Source: Ferrovibrio sp.
GTDB lineage: Bacteria > Pseudomonadota > Alphaproteobacteria > Ferrovibrionales > Ferrovibrionaceae
Assembly (NCBI RefSeq): GCF_017994015.1
Contig: NZ_JAGOLP010000007.1
Coordinates: 1 to 64,000, forward strand
DNA: 64,000 nt
Direction: 5' to 3'
In this document: piece by piece, positions 35,851 through 46,500 of the stretch
Layout: each line of letters starts with the position of its first letter
Position numbering within the stretch: position 1 is the stretch's first letter
Made by a program: the position numbers and the translations under genes
The notes under the pieces: model-generated
Databases searched by the model: none
What the model saw: the letters and a program-made list of their open reading frames with translations, nothing else
What the model was told of the DNA's origin: nothing

Positions 35851-37035
35851 ATGACCGACACCAGCAACGACACGCGCCTGCAATCCAACAATTTGCAGCA
35901 CTGGGTTTCCAAGGAACCGTTTGATCCCTATTCGGTGGAAAAGCTGTCGCCGGAGCAGGAGCGCTATTTCCAGGCGTCGCAATGGCAGATGATGTGGTGG
36001 AAGTTCAAGCGCCATCGCCTCGGCGTGTGGAGCGGTGTGATCCTGCTGCTGATCTATGCCTCCACGCTGATCTCGGAATTTGTCGCGCCCTATAATGTGC
36101 AGACCCGCAATGCGCGCGCCATCTATGCGCCGCCAAGCGAGATTCATCTGTTCCACGAGGGCGAATTTGTTGGCCCGTTTGTCTATGGCCTGCGCTTCAA
36201 GCTGAATGTCGATACGCTGAAACGTGAATACAGCGAGGATACAAGGCGCGTGCTGCCGCTGCGTTTCTTCTGCCAGGGCGACAGCTATCATTTCTGGGGC
36301 ATGGTGCCGATGAAGTTCCACTTCGTCTGCCCGGCTGAGGAAGGCCATTTCTACCTGTTCGGCACAGATCGATTGGGGCGCGACATCTTTTCCCGCGTTG
36401 TCTATGGCACGCGCATCTCGCTCACCGTGGGCCTGATCGGCATCGCCATCAGTTTCATCATCGGCATCGTGCTGGGCGGCATCTCGGGTTATTACGGCGG
36501 CTGGATCGACAGCATGATCCAGCGGCTGATCGAACTGATCCGAAGTTTGCCGGAATTGCCGCTATGGATGGCGCTATCTGCCGCCCTGCCGGTCACCTGG
36601 TCGCCGATCCTGGTCTATTTCGGCATCACCATCATCCTGGGCCTGCTCGACTGGCCCGGCCTGGCCCGCGCCGTGCGGTCCAAGCTGCTCAGTCTGCGCG
36701 AAGAGGATTTCTGCACCGCCGCCCAGCTTATGGGCGCCAGCCCCAGCCGCATCATCGGGCGCCATCTGATGCCCAGCTTCATGAGCCATCTGATCGCCTC
36801 GGCCACGCTCTCGATCCCGTCGATGATCCTGGGCGAAACCGCGCTGTCATTCCTCGGCCTTGGCCTGCGGCCCCCGATCACTTCCTGGGGTGTGTTGCTC
36901 AACGAAGCGCAGAATATCAACGTGGTGGCGCTCTACCCCTGGCTGATGGCGCCGGCAATCCCGGTTATCGTTGTAGTGCTGGCATTCAATTTCTTCGGCG
37001 ACGGTTTGCGCGACGCAGCCGATCCCTACCGGTAA
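35851..37035 (+). CDS. Peptide-type ABC importer, permease (DppC/YejE type)
   Basis: A 394-residue permease. One N-terminal helix is followed by an unusually long periplasmic loop (about residues 85-185, with [20 protein letters not shown]), then the conserved [21 protein letters not shown] and five helices. The EAA loop is in [22 protein letters not shown]. DppC proteins have about 300 residues, so the N-terminal loop is the main addition. The ATG lies one base after the previous stop codon. It ends the long plus-strand operon. Confidence 0.93.
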   Translation: MTDTSNDTRLQSNNLQHWVSKEPFDPYSVEKLSPEQERYFQASQWQMMWWKFKRHRLGVWSGVILLLIYASTLISEFVAPYNVQTRNARAIYAPPSEIHLFHEGEFVGPFVYGLRFKLNVDTLKREYSEDTRRVLPLRFFCQGDSYHFWGMVPMKFHFVCPAEEGHFYLFGTDRLGRDIFSRVVYGTRISLTVGLIGIAISFIIGIVLGGISGYYGGWIDSMIQRLIELIRSLPELPLWMALSAALPVTWSPILVYFGITIILGLLDWPGLARAVRSKLLSLREEDFCTAAQLMGASPSRIIGRHLMPSFMSHLIASATLSIPSMILGETALSFLGLGLRPPITSWGVLLNEAQNINVVALYPWLMAPAIPVIVVVLAFNFFGDGLRDAADPYR

Positions 37036-37124
37036 GCCTCCCTCAGAGGTTGTTTTCCCTTGGCGTTTTGCGGTGCAGCAGGCATCATGATGCCGCTTGT
37101 CACCGCAAACTGGGGAACCACTGA

Positions 37125-38879
37125 TTGGCTAGGCTGACCTTTCCTGCGCGCAAGGAATACGCCGACGAAATCCGGGTGCATCAGGCGGTGCATCTGGTGC
37201 AGATGGTACCGTTCCTGATTTCGGGCAACGCGCTGGCCATTCTAGCCTCGGTGCTCAACACGCCGGACGTGGTGCGCGAGCATTATGTCTATGTGCCTTA
37301 CACCATAATCATGCTGCTGACAGTGCCAATGCTGCTGAGTTGGCGCCGCTTCCGCAACGCGCCGTGGCCCGACAAGATCAGTCCACTGCGCATCCGCCGC
37401 GCCAGCCAGCATGCCATCCTGGTTGGCTTGGCCTGGGCAATGGCCTGCGCCATGACCTTTCCGCATCTCAATGCGCAGGAGCAGTCGCTCTATGTCGGCG
37501 TGATCGGCGTGATGATGGTGGGCGCCGCTTCGGCGATCTCACGCCTGCCAATGAGCGGCGTTGGCTTCGGCCTGCCGCTGGGCATTGTGCTACTGGTCTG
37601 CGGCTTTGCCATGGACCGCACGCAGAATCATGTGGTCAGCGTGGGCGTGCTGATGGCATTGCTGGCCTATTCGCTGGTGTTGCGCTTCAACTGGCTGTCC
37701 TTTGTGGAGCATGTGCGCGCCGATTCCGGCCGGCGCAAGTTGCAGGATCAGTTGACGGCGCAGGAACTGGCGGCCGGGGCGCAGCGCCAGTTGATTGAGG
37801 CGGTGCCGTTCCCGCTGGTGCTGACCCTGGGCGAAAAGCCGCTTTTCGCCAGCCCGAATGCCAGCGAGGTATTTGGCTTCACGCCGCAGGCGCTGAAAAA
37901 CGGCACGCTCTCAACCCGCAAATTCTTCGAGCAGGAGGCGGATTTCCTGCGCCTGGCGGAATTGCAGCAGCAGGGCGAGCCGGTGGAGGGTTATGAAGCC
38001 CGCATGATCGACGGCAAGGGCAGGCTGTTCTGGGCGCTGATCTCCTGCCGCCCGCTGCCCTATGGCGGCCAGCGCGCCTGGATGAATGCCATCCTGCCGA
38101 TTGATGAGCGCAAGAAGGCCGAGCAGGAAGTGGTGGTGGCGCGTGAAAAGGCAGAACGTGCCAGCTATGCCAAAACCGACTTCCTGGCCTCGATGAGCCA
38201 TGAATTACGCACGCCGCTGAACGCCATCATCGGCTATTCCGAAATCCTGCTGGAAGAAGCCGAGGAGGACGGCCAGGAGGTTTATGCCAAGGACCTGCGC
38301 CGCATCCGCATTTCCGGCCGCCATATCCTGGCGCTGATCAACGATATTCTTGACATCACCAAGATCGAAGCCGGCAAGATGGAAATCACGCCGGAGCATA
38401 TTGCGCTGAACGATCTGATCGGCGATGTGGTGGTGGTGATCCGCCGCCTGATGGAGAAAAACGAAAACGCGTTCACCATCGACAATAGCGCCAGCAGCGG
38501 CACGCTCTGGACCGATGTGACCAAGGCACGCCAGACGGTGATCAACCTGCTATCCAATGCGGCCAAATTCACCCGCGGCGGCAAGGTGGTGCTGCAAGTG
38601 GCCTCCTATGAGCAGGATGGCGCCGAATGGCTGCGCTTCACCATCAGCGATACCGGCATCGGCATTCCGCCCGACAAGCTGGATAGCATCTTCGACGAAT
38701 TCAATCGCGGCGACAGCAACACGGCGCGACATTTTGGCGGCACCGGCCTGGGCCTGGCGCTGAGCCGCAAGATCGCCCGCCTGCTTGGCGGCGATATCAC
38801 GGTCAGTTCCGTGCCGGGCCAAGGCTCCAGCTTTGTTTTCACCATGCCCGCAAAATATGCCGGCGAGATTATCGAATGA
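37125..38879 (+). CDS. Membrane sensor histidine kinase with PAS domain
   Basis: A 584-residue kinase. The N-terminal part (about residues 25-190) has several hydrophobic helices and no clear periplasmic domain. A PAS domain follows (about 220-330), then HisKA with His359 in FLASMSHELRTPLNAIIGYS and an HATPase domain with NLLSNAAKFT, DTGIGIPPDKL, and GTGLGLALSRKIARLLGG. The start is a TTG with GGGGAA seven bases upstream; no suitable ATG lies near. Two single-domain response regulators follow with ATGA overlaps, so they are the likely phosphate acceptors. Confidence 0.88.
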   Translation: MARLTFPARKEYADEIRVHQAVHLVQMVPFLISGNALAILASVLNTPDVVREHYVYVPYTIIMLLTVPMLLSWRRFRNAPWPDKISPLRIRRASQHAILVGLAWAMACAMTFPHLNAQEQSLYVGVIGVMMVGAASAISRLPMSGVGFGLPLGIVLLVCGFAMDRTQNHVVSVGVLMALLAYSLVLRFNWLSFVEHVRADSGRRKLQDQLTAQELAAGAQRQLIEAVPFPLVLTLGEKPLFASPNASEVFGFTPQALKNGTLSTRKFFEQEADFLRLAELQQQGEPVEGYEARMIDGKGRLFWALISCRPLPYGGQRAWMNAILPIDERKKAEQEVVVAREKAERASYAKTDFLASMSHELRTPLNAIIGYSEILLEEAEEDGQEVYAKDLRRIRISGRHILALINDILDITKIEAGKMEITPEHIALNDLIGDVVVVIRRLMEKNENAFTIDNSASSGTLWTDVTKARQTVINLLSNAAKFTRGGKVVLQVASYEQDGAEWLRFTISDTGIGIPPDKLDSIFDEFNRGDSNTARHFGGTGLGLALSRKIARLLGGDITVSSVPGQGSSFVFTMPAKYAGEIIE

Positions 38880-39259
38880 GCCAGAAAATCCTGATCGTGG
38901 AAGACAACGAGATGAACCGCGACATGCTGGGCCGGCGCTTGAGCAAACGCGGCTTTGTGCTCTGCTATGCCGAAACCGGCGAATTGGGCCTGGAGGTGGC
39001 GCCGCGCGAAATGCCCGATCTGGTGCTGATGGATATCGGCCTGGGTGAAGGCATCGACGGGCTGGAAACCACACGCCGGCTGAAAGCCGATCCGCGTACT
39101 GCGGCAATTCCGGTGATCGCCCTCACCGCCCATGCCCTGGCCACCGACCGCGAAAAATGTATCGCCGCCGGCTGCGCCGATTACGACACAAAGCCGGTGG
39201 ACCTGGATCGCCTGCTGGCCAAGATCAATGCCCTGCTGCCAAGCCCGAGCCAACCATGA
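38876..39259 (+). CDS. Single-domain response regulator (DivK-like)
   Basis: A 127-residue receiver with no output domain. The acidic pair ED lies at residues 9-10, the phospho-acceptor is Asp53 (LVLMDIGLG), and the conserved Thr84 and Lys106 (DTKPV) are present. The sequence style, LIVEDNEMNRDMLGRRL, is that of DivK, but the context is a kinase operon rather than pleD. It overlaps the kinase stop by four bases. Confidence 0.88.
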   Translation: MSQKILIVEDNEMNRDMLGRRLSKRGFVLCYAETGELGLEVAPREMPDLVLMDIGLGEGIDGLETTRRLKADPRTAAIPVIALTAHALATDREKCIAAGCADYDTKPVDLDRLLAKINALLPSPSQP

Positions 39260-39663
39260 GCGCCTCACGCCAATCCTTCGCCGCCTATCGTGTGCTGGTG
39301 GTAGATGACCAGGAAGAGATGATCGACCTGCTGACCCGCATGCTGCGCCGCATCGGCTTTGCCGATATCAAAACCGCCTTCAGCGCCCGCGAAGCCGAAG
39401 GGCTGCTGAACCAGCAGGCGTTTCATCTGCTGCTGACCGATTACAGCATGACCGGCAATACCGGTGCTGATCTGGTGAAAAAGCTGCGTTCTGGTTCGTT
39501 GCCCTGGGCCACACCGAGCGATACGCCGGTTATCATGATCACCGGCCATGGCGAACGCGACTATGTGTTGCAGGCCCGCGATGCCGGCGTGAATGCCTTC
39601 CTGATCAAGCCGGTGGTACTAGGCCAGCTTGAAGCCAAGGTGACGGCGGTTTTGCGCGGCTGA
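39256..39663 (+). CDS. Single-domain response regulator (CheY-like)
   Basis: A 135-residue receiver with DD at 17-18, Asp62 in LLTDYSMTG, Thr95 in the MITGHG region and Lys118 in FLIKPV. No output domain. It overlaps the preceding regulator by ATGA. Having two stand-alone receivers behind one kinase suggests a branched or competing phosphotransfer. Confidence 0.87.
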   Translation: MSASRQSFAAYRVLVVDDQEEMIDLLTRMLRRIGFADIKTAFSAREAEGLLNQQAFHLLLTDYSMTGNTGADLVKKLRSGSLPWATPSDTPVIMITGHGERDYVLQARDAGVNAFLIKPVVLGQLEAKVTAVLRG

Positions 39664-39666
39664 GAC

Positions 39667-40512
39667 TTACGCCTGCTTGGTCAGCCACAGGCTGGCCGGC
39701 AGGCCACTGGCGGCGCGCGGCAGGCCGGCCAAGGCCGCATCCACCTCGGCACCAAGCCGTGTGGCGGCATAATGGCTGGCGAAATCCAGCCTCCAGCCAC
39801 CGCCAGCCAGCAGCGCCGGGATTGCCTGCTGTTCGTTATAGCCGCGCCAGGCCCAGCCGGCCGGATAATCATCGGGCAGGAAGATATCGTGGATATGCAG
39901 CCGGATGCCGACCGGCAGGCGCGGCAGCACGCGGTTGAACAGCCAGTCCACATCGCTGCCCGGCATCAGGATATGGCTTGAATCGATGAACAGCAGATCG
40001 CCCGGCTGCAACGCGGCAAATACAGCCGGATCGGCGCTCTGGGCAATGCCGGGGCGGAAATCCACATTCAGGCCGCGCAGGCTGGCGCGCGGCGCCGGAT
40101 CAATCGCGGTGATCCGGCAGGCAAAACCGCCATCCAGCACGGCGCGAGCCAGAAAGCGGGTGGAATGGCCGGAACCAACTTCAACAATACGCGCCGGACG
40201 CCATTGCCGTACCAGGGCATAAGCCGCCGCCGCATCCAGGGTTGGAAACCAATCCTGGTCAAAACGCGGGCTGCCGGCCTGCCTGCCCTGGCCAAAGGCG
40301 GCAAAATCAGCGGCATGGCCATGAATCACCGCCAGCAGGCTGCGGAATGCCGCTTCCTGCGCCTGCATCAGCGCCGCCATCTCGGCATAAAGCGGCTGCG
40401 TTTCAGCGATGCCATCGGCATAACGATAGGGAATGAAAAAACCCTGCCGCTTGATCCCAAGCAGGGTTTGCAGCCCCATGCGGAGCCGGCGCCAGTAGAG
40501 TCTGGAATCCAT
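39667..40512 (-). CDS. Class I SAM-dependent methyltransferase (type 24-like)
   Basis: A 281-residue protein with the SAM motif IVEVGSGHSTRFLARAVLDG, an acidic residue after it (ITAIDPAP), and LLFIDSSHILMPGSDVDWL, a pattern of the methyltransferase 24 group. The N-terminal 80 residues are helical. Substrate unknown; relatives are often near glycan or secondary-metabolite genes. Its ATG overlaps the stop codon of the metallo-hydrolase gene by one base, so the two are co-translated. Confidence 0.78.
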   Translation of the reverse strand: MDSRLYWRRLRMGLQTLLGIKRQGFFIPYRYADGIAETQPLYAEMAALMQAQEAAFRSLLAVIHGHAADFAAFGQGRQAGSPRFDQDWFPTLDAAAAYALVRQWRPARIVEVGSGHSTRFLARAVLDGGFACRITAIDPAPRASLRGLNVDFRPGIAQSADPAVFAALQPGDLLFIDSSHILMPGSDVDWLFNRVLPRLPVGIRLHIHDIFLPDDYPAGWAWRGYNEQQAIPALLAGGGWRLDFASHYAATRLGAEVDAALAGLPRAASGLPASLWLTKQA

Positions 40513-41357
40513 CAGGGCCTGAGTAGCATGCCTTCGCGCGCCACTATAGAGCCGGGCCGCGCCTGATCCACATCGACGGCGATGGCATCCATGGCGGCAT
40601 CGTCATGCTCTGGCTCGTGATGAAACACCACATAGGTTTTCACCGCGCCGGCATTGCACAAGGCCACGCCGGCTTCCCAGGTGGAATGGCCCCAGCCCTT
40701 GCGGGTCTTGTATTGCGCCGGCGTATACATGGAATCATAGATCACGATATCGGCGCCGCGCACAAATTCCACCAATTGCTGGCAGATACCTTCGGCGGGA
40801 TGTTCGGTATCGGTGAGATAGCAGATCGACTTGCCCTGGAATTCAACCCGATAGCCGGTGGCCAGATCGGGATGGCTCAACGGCGCGGTCAGCACGCGGA
40901 TGCCCGGCGCCGGCTCCAGCACGGCGCCTTGCTGGAAATCCTCGAAGCTCAATTGCGCCTGGAAAATCTCCAGCGGCACCGGAAAGAGCGGTGAAGTCAT
41001 CATCTGCTTCAGCACGCCCTTGATGCCCGGGCCATCAGTGACATGGCCGGCATGGACACGGAAACGGTTGCGCGGATCGAAGAACGGGCAGAAATGCGGC
41101 AGGCCGCAAACATGGTCGTAATGGGTATGAGTAAGGAAAAGATCGGCATCCAGCGGCGCCGTGCGTTGCAGCAGGTTGCCCAGCGCCCGAATGCCGGTGC
41201 CGCTATCAAAGATCAGCACATGATCGCCGCAGCGGATTTCCAGGCAGGATGTGTTGCCGCCATAGCGCATCACCTCGGCCGAACCGACCGCGATGGAGCC
41301 GCGCACGCCCCAGAAACGCACATAAAAATCCGTGCTGATGCGGGCTTCGGCGTTCAT
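40512..41357 (-). CDS. MBL-fold metallo-hydrolase
   Basis: A 281-residue metallo-beta-lactamase-fold protein. It begins like the phosphodiesterase/RNase Z-like branch (VRFWGVRGSIAVG, RYGGNTSCLEIRCGD). The zinc-binding motif THTHYDH is intact, with later ligands in LSHPD, LTDTEH and a final histidine near FHHEPEHDD. This group includes cyclic-nucleotide phosphodiesterase-like and PhnP-like enzymes. Substrate unknown. Confidence 0.85.
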   Translation of the reverse strand: MNAEARISTDFYVRFWGVRGSIAVGSAEVMRYGGNTSCLEIRCGDHVLIFDSGTGIRALGNLLQRTAPLDADLFLTHTHYDHVCGLPHFCPFFDPRNRFRVHAGHVTDGPGIKGVLKQMMTSPLFPVPLEIFQAQLSFEDFQQGAVLEPAPGIRVLTAPLSHPDLATGYRVEFQGKSICYLTDTEHPAEGICQQLVEFVRGADIVIYDSMYTPAQYKTRKGWGHSTWEAGVALCNAGAVKTYVVFHHEPEHDDAAMDAIAVDVDQARPGSIVAREGMLLRP

Positions 41358-41432
41358 GACGCAAGCCTTGCGGCCAAAGCCGGGCTATGCGGAAATACCG
41401 GCATCCTCTCCCCCAGCGAGCCGCGAAAAACC

Positions 41433-42188
41433 ATGTCTGACGCTTTCATTGTAGAGACCGAAGCCGAGCGCGCAACCCTGACCCTGAATCGGCCGGAAAA
41501 GCATAACGCGCTCGAAGTGGCCGATCTGGAAGCGCTGGATGCCATCCTGCTGGATCTGGCCAAGCAGCCCAAGCTGCGCCTGCTGGTGCTGCGTGCGGTG
41601 GGCAAGAGCTTTTGCGCCGGCGTTGATCTTGGCGATGTGGCCGGGCATGACTGGCGCGACAATCCGCTGGAACGGGTCAGCGACCGGCTGGAAGCCTTCC
41701 CCTGCCCAACACTTTGTGTGTTGCAGGGTGGCGTGTATGGCGGCGGCACCGATATTGCGCTGGCCTGCGATTTCAGGCTCGGCGCTGAAGGCATCCGCTG
41801 CTTCATCCCGCCGGCCAAGCTGGGCATCCAATACCACGCCCATGGCCTGCGCCGGGCGGTGGCGCGGCTTGGGCTGGGGCCGGCCAAAAGGCTGTTCCTG
41901 GCCACCGAAACCTTTGATGCCGCCGAGATGCTGCGCTGCCATTTCCTCGACTGGCTGGTGCCGGCGGCCGAGTTGCCGGCCCGCGCCGAAGCCCTGGCCG
42001 GCACGCTGAGCGGCCTGGCGCCGCTGGCCTTGCGCGGCATGAAGCAAAGCCTGAACGAGATTGCCAATGGCCGGCTGGACGAACGCGCCGCCCGCGACCG
42101 CGCCGCGGCCAGCTTCAAGACGCAGGATTTCCAGGAAGGCCGCCGCGCCATGGCGGAGAAGCGGCCGCCGCTTTTTTCCGGCAGGTAG
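41433..42188 (+). CDS. Enoyl-CoA hydratase/isomerase family protein
   Basis: A 251-residue crotonase-fold protein. The N terminus LTLNRPEKHNAL and the oxyanion-hole motifs SFCAGVDLGDVAG and GGVYGGGTDIALACDFRLG are present. The position of the usual catalytic glutamate after the second oxyanion loop reads IPPAKLGIQYH, so the Glu pair of crotonase is not obvious and the activity may be isomerase-like or other. The ATG at 41433 is used; it lies divergent from the metallo-hydrolase. Confidence 0.85.
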   Translation: MSDAFIVETEAERATLTLNRPEKHNALEVADLEALDAILLDLAKQPKLRLLVLRAVGKSFCAGVDLGDVAGHDWRDNPLERVSDRLEAFPCPTLCVLQGGVYGGGTDIALACDFRLGAEGIRCFIPPAKLGIQYHAHGLRRAVARLGLGPAKRLFLATETFDAAEMLRCHFLDWLVPAAELPARAEALAGTLSGLAPLALRGMKQSLNEIANGRLDERAARDRAAASFKTQDFQEGRRAMAEKRPPLFSGR

Positions 42189-42222
42189 GCAACACCCTGG
42201 CGCAAGACGGCAGCAACGCGGC

Positions 42223-42915
42223 TCATGGCTGCAAGCGGTAGCCGCCGGGTTCGGTCAGCAGCAGCCGCGCCTCGGCAGGATTGCGCTCGATCTTCTGGCG
42301 CAGCCGATAGACATGGGTTTCCAGCGTGTGAGTAGATACGCCGGCATTGTAGCCCCACACCTCGGTGAGCAGGATATCCCGCGGCACTGGCTTCTGGCCG
42401 GCACGCAGCAGGTATTTCAGGATCGCAGTTTCCTTCTCGGTCAGCCGCACCTTCTTGCCGGCCTTCTCGTTATCCAGCAAAAGTTTGTTGGCGGGCCGGA
42501 AACTGTAGGGGCCGATGGAAAAAACCGCATCCTCGCTCTGTTCGAACTGGCGCAGCTGGGCGCGGGCGCGGGCAATCAGCACGCCCATCTTGAACGGTTT
42601 TGATACGTAATCGTTGGCGCCGGCTTCCAGGCCATGGATGGTATCGCTGTCGCTATCGGCGGCAGTGAGCATGATCACCGGCGTGCGCACACCCAGGCGA
42701 CGCATTTCGCGGCAGACCTCGCGGCCATCCAGATCGGGCAGGCCAACATCCAGCAGGATCAGGTCAAACAATTCACGCTGCGCCACATCAATGGCGGCGG
42801 CGCCGTCATTGACGCAATGGGTGGCGAATTCCCTGGTCGCCTCCAACTGCTCCGCCAACAGCGATTGCAGGGTGCGATCATCATCCACCAACAGAACACG
42901 CTTCGGACCACTCAT
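42223..42915 (-). CDS. OmpR/PhoB-type response regulator
   Basis: A 230-residue two-domain regulator. The receiver has DDD at 11-13, Asp56 in LLDVGLPDLDG, and Lys106 in VSKPFKMG. The C-terminal winged helix (about 135-228) includes LTEKETAILKYLL and THTLETHVYRLRQKIE. No kinase gene is adjacent, so it is an orphan here. The ATG at 42915 is chosen; a longer in-frame extension is out of character. It lies downstream of greA on the same strand. Confidence 0.9.
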   Translation of the reverse strand: MSGPKRVLLVDDDRTLQSLLAEQLEATREFATHCVNDGAAAIDVAQRELFDLILLDVGLPDLDGREVCREMRRLGVRTPVIMLTAADSDSDTIHGLEAGANDYVSKPFKMGVLIARARAQLRQFEQSEDAVFSIGPYSFRPANKLLLDNEKAGKKVRLTEKETAILKYLLRAGQKPVPRDILLTEVWGYNAGVSTHTLETHVYRLRQKIERNPAEARLLLTEPGGYRLQP

Positions 42916-43089
42916 GCGCTCGGCGCTCCTTGCAGCAGGGCAATTCCCGGCCACGCCAAAGGGCGCTGCCATTACCCGCAGGCAAACAGTATACCGAAAG
43001 TATGTGGTTTTGGCTCTGTGATGGTCGTCACTATGCTGTCCCGGGCGGTTTTCTGCGCCCGGGCTGCATTTCACACCAGAAGATAGTGC

Positions 43090-43563
43090 TTATTTATAGT
43101 CGACCGAGACGATCTCGTAGCCCTTGGCGCCGCCCGGCGCGGAAACTTCCACGCTATCGCCGGCGCTCTTGCCCACCAGGGCGCGGGCCAGCGGTGCGGT
43201 GATCGACAGTAGGCCCGACTTGATGTCGGATTCGTCGGCACCAACGATCTGATAGGTGGTCTTTTCGTCGGTATCCTCGTCGGCCAGCACCACGGTGGCG
43301 CCGAATTTCACCTTGTCGCCCGACAGCTTGGACACATCGATCACCTCGGCGCGGGCCAGCTTGTCCTCAAGCTCCATCACGCGGGTTTCGATCCAGCCCT
43401 GCTTTTCCTTGGCGGCATGATATTCGGCGTTTTCCGACAAATCACCATGCTCGCGCGCCTCCGAGATCGCCCGGATCACTTCCGGCCGCTCGACGCTTTT
43501 CAGGTGCTTCAACTCCGCTTCCAGGCGATTGAAACCGGATGCGGTCATGGGAATGCGTTGCAT
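43090..43563 (-). CDS. greA: Transcription elongation factor GreA
   Basis: A 157-residue factor that rescues backtracked RNA polymerase. The N-terminal coiled coil has the acidic tip [20 protein letters not shown], and the C-terminal FKBP-like domain has [11 protein letters not shown] and SPLARAL-like [16 protein letters not shown]. Size and start ([10 protein letters not shown]) are typical. It follows carB by 19 bases, so it ends the car operon. Confidence 0.96.
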   Translation of the reverse strand: MQRIPMTASGFNRLEAELKHLKSVERPEVIRAISEAREHGDLSENAEYHAAKEKQGWIETRVMELEDKLARAEVIDVSKLSGDKVKFGATVVLADEDTDEKTTYQIVGADESDIKSGLLSITAPLARALVGKSAGDSVEVSAPGGAKGYEIVSVDYK

Positions 43564-43582
43564 GGCTCTATCCTCGCAAACC

Positions 43583-46500
43583 CTAAAAATAAGCCTGCAA
43601 CGGGGATACGGCAAGGCTTCCGGCGCGCAACGCCTCAATCGCCCGTACTGCCGCCTTGGCGCCGGCCACGGTGGTGAAATACGGGATCTTGTTCATCAGC
43701 GCAGTACGGCGCAGGTCAAAGCTGTCGCGGATCGAAGCGGCACCTTCCGACGTGTTGAAAACCAGCTGGATTTCGCCGTTCTTCATCGAATCGACAATGT
43801 GCGGCCGGCCTTCCATCACCTTCTTCACCACCCGCACGGCAATGCCATGCTCCTGGAAAAATTTGGCGGTGCCGGTGGTGGCAACGATCTGCAAGCCCAT
43901 CGCCACCAGGCTGCGCGCTGCTTCCACCAGGGCCGGCTTGTCGCCATCACGCACCGAGATGAATACGCTGCCCTCACGCGGCAGGATGGTGCCGGCGGCA
44001 AGCTGCGCCTTGGCAAAGGCCATGCCGAAATCGCGGTCGATGCCCATCACTTCGCCGGTCGATTTCATTTCCGGCCCCAGAATGATGTCCACCCCGGGGA
44101 ATCGGGCAAACGGGAATACCGCTTCCTTCACCGCGATATGGTCATGCCGCTTGGCCACCAGGCCAAAGCTGGCCAGCTTCTCGCCGGCCATGACGCGGGC
44201 GGCAATCTTGGCCAGAGGCTCGCCGATCGCCTTGGCGACAAACGGCACCGTGCGCGAGGCGCGTGGATTGACTTCCAGGATATACACCACGCCGTCCTTG
44301 ACCGCGTATTGCACATTCATCAGGCCCACCACCTTGAGCGCGCGGGCCAGCGCCTTGGTCTGCGCCTCGATCTCGTCGATGATCGCCGGTGCCAGGCTGT
44401 AGGGCGGCAGCGCACAGGCGCTATCGCCGGAATGAATGCCGGCTTCCTCGATATGCTCCATCACGCCGGCAACAAACTGCGTCTCGCCATCGGCCAGGCA
44501 ATCCACATCCACTTCGATTGCATCCGACAGGTAGCTGTCGATCAGCACCGGCGAGGTGCCGGAAACCCGCACCGCCTCGGTCATGTAGCGTTCGAGCTGG
44601 GCGTTGGAGCGCACGATCTCCATGGCGCGGCCACCCAGCACATAGCTCGGCCGGATCACCACCGGATAGCCGATGCGCGCCACCACCTCGCGTGCCTCGG
44701 CTTCAGAGCGGGCGATGCCATTGGTCGGCTGGCGCAGGCCAAGCTGCTGCAACAATTGCTGGAAACGCTCGCGGTCTTCGGCCAGATCGATGGCATCCGG
44801 CGAAGTGCCGAGGATCGGCACATTGGCGGCTTCCAGGCCGGCAGCAAGCTTGAGCGGGGTCTGGCCGCCCAACTGCACGATCACACCATGCAATGTGCCA
44901 TTGGACTGCTCGACCCGCACGATCTCCAGCACATCCTCCACCGTCAGCGGCTCAAAATACAGCCGGTCGGAAGTGTCGTAGTCGGTCGAAACGGTTTCCG
45001 GATTGCAATTGACCATGATGGTCTCATAGCCGGCCTCTTTCAGCGCATAGGCGGCATGGACACAGCAATAGTCGAATTCGATACCCTGGCCGATGCGGTT
45101 CGGGCCACCGCCGAGGATGATCGCCTTCTTGCGGTCGGTCGGCTGCGCCTCGCATTCGGCTGCGGCGCCGAATTCGTAGGTCGAATACATATAGGGCGTG
45201 CGGCTCTCGAACTCGGCGGCGCAGGTATCCACGCGCTTGAACACCGGCAGCACCTTGGCGGCGCGCCGGGTGGCGGAAACCTCGGCTTCCTTCAGGCCGG
45301 CCAGCTCAGCCAGGCGCGCATCGGAAAAGCCCATCTGCTTCAGCTTGCGCAAAGCCTCGGCATCCTGCGGCAAGCCAGCCTTGCGCACGCCCTGCTCGGC
45401 GCGCACGATTTCCTCGATCTGGGCCAGGAACCAGGGATCGTATTTGCAGGCGGCGTGGATTTCCTCGGCGCTCAGGCCATGGCGGAAAGCCTGCGCAATC
45501 ACCAGCAGGCGATCCGGGGTCGGCCGCGCCAAAGCCGCCTTGATGATATCCTTGTCGCCTTCCTCGTAATTCGGGATCGCCACTTCGTTGAGGCCGGTCA
45601 AACCGGTCTCCATCGAGCGCAGGGCTTTTTGCAGGCTTTCCTGGAAGCAGCGCCCCATCGACATCGCCTCGCCCACCGACTTCATCGAAGTGTTGAGCAG
45701 CTTGTCGGTGCCGGGGAATTTCTCGAAGGTGAAGCGCGGCATCTTGGTGACGATGTAATCAATCGTCGGCTCGAACGAGGCCGGCGTCACCCCGGTGATG
45801 TCGTTCATCAACTCGTCGAGCGTGTAGCCGATGGCCAGCTTGGCCGCCACTTTGGCAATCGGGAATCCGGTGGCCTTGGAAGCCAGCGCCGAGGACCGCG
45901 AGACGCGCGGATTCATCTCGATCACCACCATGCGGCCATCCGCCGGATTGACCGCGAATTGCACATTCGAGCCGCCGGTCTCCACCCCGATCTCGCGCAA
46001 AACCGCCATCGAGGCGTTGCGCATGATCTGGTATTCCTTGTCGGTCAGGGTCAGTGCCGGGGCCACGGTCACGCTGTCGCCGGTATGCACGCCCATCGGG
46101 TCTATATTCTCGATCGAGCAGACGATGATGCAATTGTCCTTGCGGTCGCGGACAACCTCCATCTCGTATTCTTTCCAGCCCAGCACTGATTCATCAATCA
46201 GCACTTCGGTGGTGGGCGAGGCATCCAGGCCGCGCAGCACGATCTCGTCAAATTCATCGCGCGTATAGGCAATGCCGCCGCCGGTGCCGGCGAGTGTGAA
46301 GCTGGGCCGGATCACCGATGGCAGGCCGGTTTCGGCCAGCACGGCGCGGGCTTCGTCCAAGGTATGCGCAGTGGCCGATTTCGGCATGTCGAGGCCGATG
46401 CGGTTCATCGCCTGGCGGAACAGCTCACGATCCTCGGCCATGGCGATGGCCTCGCGGCTGGCGCCGATCAGCTTGACGCCGAATTTCTCCAGCACGCCTT

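Noticed and set aside
43529-46189. 886-codon open frame on the plus strand opposite carB
   Set aside because: It is antisense to a fully conserved carB, is histidine- and glycine-rich in the way GC-rich shadow frames are, and has no domain.
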